NCBI GenBank assembly: GCA_937895645.1
Contig: CALBKQ010000004.1
Location: 1-24,765, forward strand
DNA length: 24,765 nt
Reading direction: 5' to 3'
DNA from: an uncultured Clostridia bacterium
Lineage (GTDB): Bacteria; Bacillota; Clostridia; Oscillospirales; Acutalibacteraceae
Shown here: in pieces, positions 21,705-24,765 of the stretch
Numbering within the stretch: the stretch's first letter is position 1
How the letters are laid out: each line of letters starts with the position of its first letter
Program-made: the position numbers and the translations under genes
Notes under the pieces: model-generated
Seen by the model: only the letters and a program-made list of their open reading frames with translations
The model's database searches: none
Told to the model about the DNA's origin: nothing

Positions 21705-23108
21705 TCAGTCTAAATTGAAATATTTTTTTGCGTTAGTAAAGGAGATTCCCTCAACAACTTGTGAAAGAAAATCAATATCGTCAGGGTATTTGCCATCTTC
21801 AACTAAGTCACCGATAATCTCGCAAAGTATTCTTCTAAAATACTCGTGACGAGGGTATGAAAGAAAACTGCGTGAGTCTGTAACCATACCAACAAATTTA
21901 CCAAGTACACCAAGGTTTGCAAGAGTTTTCATTTGTTCACGCATACCATCGTAGTTGTCGTTAAACCACCAAGCCGAACCAAACTGGATTTTTGACTGTG
22001 CCTCACTACTCTGGAAGTTGCCAAGCATTGTGCCAAGTACATAATTGTCTTTTGGATTAAGTGTGAAAAGGATAGTTTTTGGTAATTTGCCTTTAACGTC
22101 AAGTGAGTCAAGATAACGTGAAAGTCCGTATGCTAACTGATGGTCGTGAACGGAGTCAAAGCCTGTGTCAGCACCAACTGATTTGAACATTCTTGCGTTG
22201 TTGTTTCTCATAGCACCAAAGTGAAGTTCCATAGCCCAACCGAGCTCTGCATATTTTTCGCCGAAGAACTGTAAAAGTGCAGTTCTGTACTGGTCAAGTT
22301 CTTTTTGTGTGAATGTACCGCCACAGAGCGCTTTTTTGAAGATTGCTTCTAATTCATCTTCACTTGCAAGTTCAAATGGGCAATACTCCAGTGCGTGGTC
22401 AGATGCACGACAGCCCATTTCGTTAAAAAATGTAATTCTCTTTTCAAGTGCTACAAGCAAATCTGCAAAAGACTTAATTTCCATTTTTGCGGCTTTTTCC
22501 ATAGCAACAATCCACTCACGGAATGCAGGAGTATCTATAAGAAATGACTTGTCAGGACGGAATGCAGGAAGCACCTTGCACTTAAAATTCTTGTCTTCTT
22601 TAAGTAACTTGTGGTATTCAAGTGTGTCGGCAGCGTCGTCAGTAGTGCATACGCAATACACGTTTGACTTTTCAATAAGTGAGCGTGGAGTAAATCCGCC
22701 GGCTTTAATCTGCTTGTTACATTCTTCCCAAATCATATCAGCGGTTTTAGGGCTTAATGGCTCATAAATACCGAAATATCTCTGCAATTCAAGGTGAGTC
22801 CAGTGGTAGAGTGGGTTACCAATACAATATGGCAAACTCTCTGCCCATTTCATAAACTTTTCATAGTCAGAAGCGTCGCCTGTAATATATTTTTCTTCTA
22901 CCCCACAACCACGCATAGCGCGCCATTTGTAATGGTCGCCACCAAGCCATACTTGTGTAATATTTTCAAATGGCTTGTCCTCATAAATTTCTTTAGGAGA
23001 AAGGTGGCAGTGCCAGTCAAAAATAGGTGTATTTCTTGCGCCTTTGTCAAAGATTTTTTGCGCAGTTTCTGTGCTTAAAAGAAAATCATCACCCATAAAT
23101 TTTCTCAT
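21705..23108 (-). CDS. uxaC: Glucuronate (uronate) isomerase
   Basis: Converts D-glucuronate to D-fructuronate and D-galacturonate to D-tagaturonate, the entry step for hexuronate breakdown. 467 residues; E. coli UxaC has 470. I chose ATG 23108, with AGGTG 6 nt upstream, because MRKFMGDDFLLST matches the known N-terminus MTPFMTEDFLLDT in register; a GTG three codons earlier is also in frame. The amidohydrolase-type HxH metal site is His33/His35 in FDWHCHLSP, followed by WLGGDHYKWRAMRGCGVEE, CIGNPLYHWTHLEL and the C-terminal MVTDSRSFLSYPRHEYFRR block, all family hallmarks. The later uronate genes (uxaB, uxaA, kdg genes) are not in this window; the gene stands alone between its own promoter and terminator. 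It would suit use of uronides imported by the GPH carrier. Confidence 0.96.
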   Translation of the reverse strand: MRKFMGDDFLLSTETAQKIFDKGARNTPIFDWHCHLSPKEIYEDKPFENITQVWLGGDHYKWRAMRGCGVEEKYITGDASDYEKFMKWAESLPYCIGNPLYHWTHLELQRYFGIYEPLSPKTADMIWEECNKQIKAGGFTPRSLIEKSNVYCVCTTDDAADTLEYHKLLKEDKNFKCKVLPAFRPDKSFLIDTPAFREWIVAMEKAAKMEIKSFADLLVALEKRITFFNEMGCRASDHALEYCPFELASEDELEAIFKKALCGGTFTQKELDQYRTALLQFFGEKYAELGWAMELHFGAMRNNNARMFKSVGADTGFDSVHDHQLAYGLSRYLDSLDVKGKLPKTILFTLNPKDNYVLGTMLGNFQSSEAQSKIQFGSAWWFNDNYDGMREQMKTLANLGVLGKFVGMVTDSRSFLSYPRHEYFRRILCEIIGDLVEDGKYPDDIDFLSQVVEGISFTNAKKYFNLD

Positions 23109-23148
23109 ATTTATCACCTGAAAAACAAGATTTTAATTTTATGCAATA

Positions 23149-23157
23149 AGTATAGCA
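23149..23157 (-). promoter_or_regulatory. Extended -10 promoter of uxaC
   Basis: Minus-strand TGC-TATACT, -10 at 23149-23154 with the TG element at 23156-23157; no convincing -35. The start would be near 23142, about 34 nt before the ATG. Confidence 0.5.
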
Positions 23158-23207
23158 TAAACAGGCAAAACAATAAATAGTTTTTTTCGTTTTTATACCT
23201 TTAACTG

Positions 23208-23236
23208 TTGAAAAAACAAGCATAATATGATACAAT
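23208..23236 (+). promoter_or_regulatory. Sigma-A promoter of yebC
   Basis: TTGAAA (23208-23213), a 17-nt spacer and TACAAT (23231-23236). Leader of about 40 nt to the ATG, with GAGAGG 9 nt before the start. Confidence 0.7.
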
Positions 23237-23280
23237 AAACTGATTTATTATAATATTTTAATATCGAGAGGTATGTTTTT

Positions 23281-24021
23281 ATGTCAGGACATTCAAAATG
23301 GAGTACAATTAAAAGAAAAAAGGAAAAAACCGATAACGCCAGAGCCAAAGTTTTCACAAAAATTGGTCGTGAAATTGCAGTTGCAGTAAAGGCAGGCGGA
23401 CCAGACCCAGCAGGTAACTCAAAGCTTAAAGACGTTATCGCAAAAGCTAAAGCTGCAAATATGCCAAATGATAACATTGAAAGAGTTATTAAAAAAGCAG
23501 CAGGTGAAGGCAGTGGCGACAACTACGACGAAATCGTATATGAAGGCTATGGTCCATCAGGTATTGCAATTATCGTTGAAACTCTTACTGATAACAGAAA
23601 CAGAACAGCAGCTGATGTTCGTCACTATTTCGATAAATTCGGTGGCAATATGGGTATGAGCGGTTGCGTTTCATTTATGTTTACTCGTCAGGGTGTAATC
23701 CTTTTTGAAAAAGAGGGTATTGACGAAGACCAGCTTATGGAAGATGCACTTGAAGCAGGTGCTATTGACTTTATTGCAGAAGACGAAATCTATGATGTTC
23801 GTACAGAAGCAAACGATATGGGTGCAGTTCGTGACGACCTTGAATCAAAGGGCTATAAATTCGTTTCAGCAGAGGTTGAATATGTTCCAAGCACATATAC
23901 CACACTCACAAATCCAGACGATATCAAGAACATGGGCAGAATGCTTGAAATGTTTGAAGAGAATGATGACGTACAAAATGTATATCACAACTGGGAAAAC
24001 GAAGAAGACTACGAAGGATAA
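23281..24021 (+). CDS. yebC: YebC/PmpR family protein
   Basis: 246 residues, standard for the family, with the invariant N-terminus MSGHSKWSTIKRKKEKTDN. Other conserved blocks are AKAANMPNDNIERVIKKAAG, YEGYGPSGIAIIVETLTDNR and GCVSFMFTRQGVI, and the acidic C-terminal half is intact. The family was long annotated as transcriptional regulators (PmpR in Pseudomonas). More recent work on bacterial YebC and mitochondrial TACO1 points to a ribosome-associated role that helps translation through proline-rich stretches. From sequence alone I cannot choose between the paralogue types. The protein is cytoplasmic. The gene has its own promoter. A bulged hairpin (24028-24109) begins 7 nt after the stop, and the glf gene follows at 154 nt. 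Confidence 0.96.
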   Translation: MSGHSKWSTIKRKKEKTDNARAKVFTKIGREIAVAVKAGGPDPAGNSKLKDVIAKAKAANMPNDNIERVIKKAAGEGSGDNYDEIVYEGYGPSGIAIIVETLTDNRNRTAADVRHYFDKFGGNMGMSGCVSFMFTRQGVILFEKEGIDEDQLMEDALEAGAIDFIAEDEIYDVRTEANDMGAVRDDLESKGYKFVSAEVEYVPSTYTTLTNPDDIKNMGRMLEMFEENDDVQNVYHNWENEEDYEG

Positions 24022-24027
24022 TTGCGT

Positions 24028-24109
24028 TAAAATAGCGTAGTTTCACTTTTCGAACTTGAAATACACTCGTATTTCTTCGTTCTTAAAAAGCAAAACTACA
24101 TCTATTTTA
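24028..24109. repeat. Intergenic bulged hairpin element B
   Basis: A near-perfect long hairpin in five blocks: TAAAATAG/CTATTTTA (24028-24035 with 24102-24109), GTAGTTT/AAACTAC (24037-24043 with 24093-24099), TTTT/AAAA (24047-24050 with 24086-24089), GAAC/GTTC (24052-24055 with 24079-24082) and GAAATAC/GTATTTC (24058-24064 with 24069-24075), loop ACTC. The GAAC/GTTC block is offset from the tip by TT on the left and TTC on the right, as in element A. There is no U-tract directly after it, so it is not a typical terminator. It could be a structured RNA or a mobile DNA repeat. Confidence 0.65.
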
Positions 24110-24129
24110 CCAGCAATTCTCAAACAACA

Positions 24130-24164
24130 ATTACGAATTCCAAATTATGCATTTCGAATTCAAA
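24130..24164. repeat. Degenerate heptamer tandem repeat
   Basis: Five consecutive 7-bp units beginning ATT: ATTACGA, ATTCCAA, ATTATGC, ATTTCGA, ATTCAAA. The array ends 11 nt before the glf start codon, in the place where a promoter or ribosome site would be expected; neither is obvious. Confidence 0.5.
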
Positions 24165-24175
24165 AATGGTGTTTT

Positions 24176-24765
24176 ATGAAACAATATGATTATCTAATAG
24201 TGGGCGCGGGGCTTTTTGGTGCTGTGTTTGCCCACGAAGCAACAAAACAAGGCAAACGCTGTCTTGTAATTGAAAAAAGAAATCATACGGGCGGTAATAT
24301 CTATTGTGAGAAAATCGAAGATATTACTGTTCACAAATACGGTGCACATATTTTTCATACAAGCAACAAACGTGTATGGGATTATGTGACTTCGTTCTGT
24401 GAGTTCAACAATTTTATAAACACACCATTAGCAAATTATGAAGGCAAACTTTACAATTTGCCATTCAATATGAATACTTTTTCACAGATTTTTGGCGTTA
24501 CTACTCCCCAAGAGGCAAAAGCCATAATTGAAGAACAACGTTCTGAAATAAAAGGTGAGCCTAAAAATCTTGAAGAACAGGCGATAAGCCTTGTTGGTCG
24601 TGAAATTTATACGAAACTTGTAAAAGGCTACACCGAAAAACAGTGGGGGCGCGATTGTAAAGACTTACCTGCATTTATTATTAAGCGTTTGCCTGTCCGT
24701 TACACTTATGATAACAACTATTTTAAAGATACTTATCAGGGAATCCCTGTAAACAGTTACAACGA
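24176..24765 (+). CDS. glf: UDP-galactopyranose mutase, C-terminus missing
   Basis: A flavoenzyme that interconverts UDP-galactopyranose and UDP-galactofuranose, supplying galactofuranose for surface polysaccharides. The first 196 residues are present; the frame is open at the window edge. It begins with an FAD-binding Rossmann motif, DYLIVGAGLFGAVFAHEA (G10, G12, G15), then EKRNHTGGNIY, the substrate-loop motif KYGAHIFHTSNKRVWDYV, and GYTEKQWGRD and RLPVRYTYDNNYF, all highly conserved in Glf. ATG 24176 matches the family N-terminus and is the only start in frame nearby. The ribosome site is poor (only GGTG, 4 nt away), which is odd for this window. Cell-surface glycan genes would be expected downstream. 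Confidence 0.94.
   Translation, partial: MKQYDYLIVGAGLFGAVFAHEATKQGKRCLVIEKRNHTGGNIYCEKIEDITVHKYGAHIFHTSNKRVWDYVTSFCEFNNFINTPLANYEGKLYNLPFNMNTFSQIFGVTTPQEAKAIIEEQRSEIKGEPKNLEEQAISLVGREIYTKLVKGYTEKQWGRDCKDLPAFIIKRLPVRYTYDNNYFKDTYQGIPVNSYN

Noticed and set aside
22309..22767. Rightward 152-aa frame inside uxaC
   Set aside because: Antisense to conserved uxaC coding sequence, with serine-rich composition typical of a reverse-strand shadow.
24028..24109. Hairpin B as an ordinary terminator of yebC
   Set aside because: The hairpin is long, broken by regular internal loops and lacks a U-tract right after the stem, unlike the other terminators here.

Overview
The window looks like a low-GC, spore-forming anaerobic Clostridia chromosome, most likely a gut Oscillospirales/Ruminococcaceae-type bacterium. 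This is inferred from AT-rich codon use, strong GGAGG-type ribosome binding sites, many hairpin-plus-U-tract terminators, the spoIVA-sipL spore coat pair with a sigma-E-like promoter, and a glgB-glgC-glgD-glgA glycogen operon. No tRNA, rRNA, CRISPR array, transposase or phage module was seen. Coding density is high, and almost every gene can be matched to a promoter and a terminator.

Layout. 1-2350, leftward: a membrane-embedded formylglycine-type sulfatase (cut by the window edge) and a PlsC-type acyltransferase. 2300-3330: a strongly promoted, membrane-anchored secreted protein of unknown function. 3376-9229: the glycogen operon (branching enzyme, ADP-glucose pyrophosphorylase, its degenerate partner GlgD, glycogen synthase), tightly packed behind one sigma-A promoter that has inverted repeats upstream. 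9228-9731: a small divergent pair, a 50-aa ribbon-helix-helix protein and a 75-aa unknown, with operator-like repeats between them. 9733-11886: a GH36 alpha-galactosidase. 11904-14990: sipL-spoIVA. 15057-20548: a carbohydrate locus with an AraC-type regulator divergent from a GPH-family sugar symporter and a GH2 beta-galactosidase/beta-glucuronidase. 20624-21700: small genes (a membrane zinc-ribbon protein, an SOS-box-controlled 79-aa protein, a very short promoter-terminator unit). 21705-23157: uronate isomerase. 23208-24021: YebC. 24176-24765: the start of UDP-galactopyranose mutase.

How it fits together: GH36, GH2, the GPH symporter and UxaC point to import and breakdown of plant- or host-derived galactosides and uronides. 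The glg operon stores the surplus as glycogen. SipL and SpoIVA build the basement layer of the spore coat. Glf suggests galactofuranose in a surface polysaccharide.

The least explained features are two intergenic bulged hairpins that share an architecture (21075-21176 and 24028-24109), the ribbon-helix-helix/75-aa pair with its 12-bp direct repeats, the SOS-boxed small gene with the short unit behind it, and an alpha-galactosidase promoter whose -35 box forms the loop of a neighbouring terminator.
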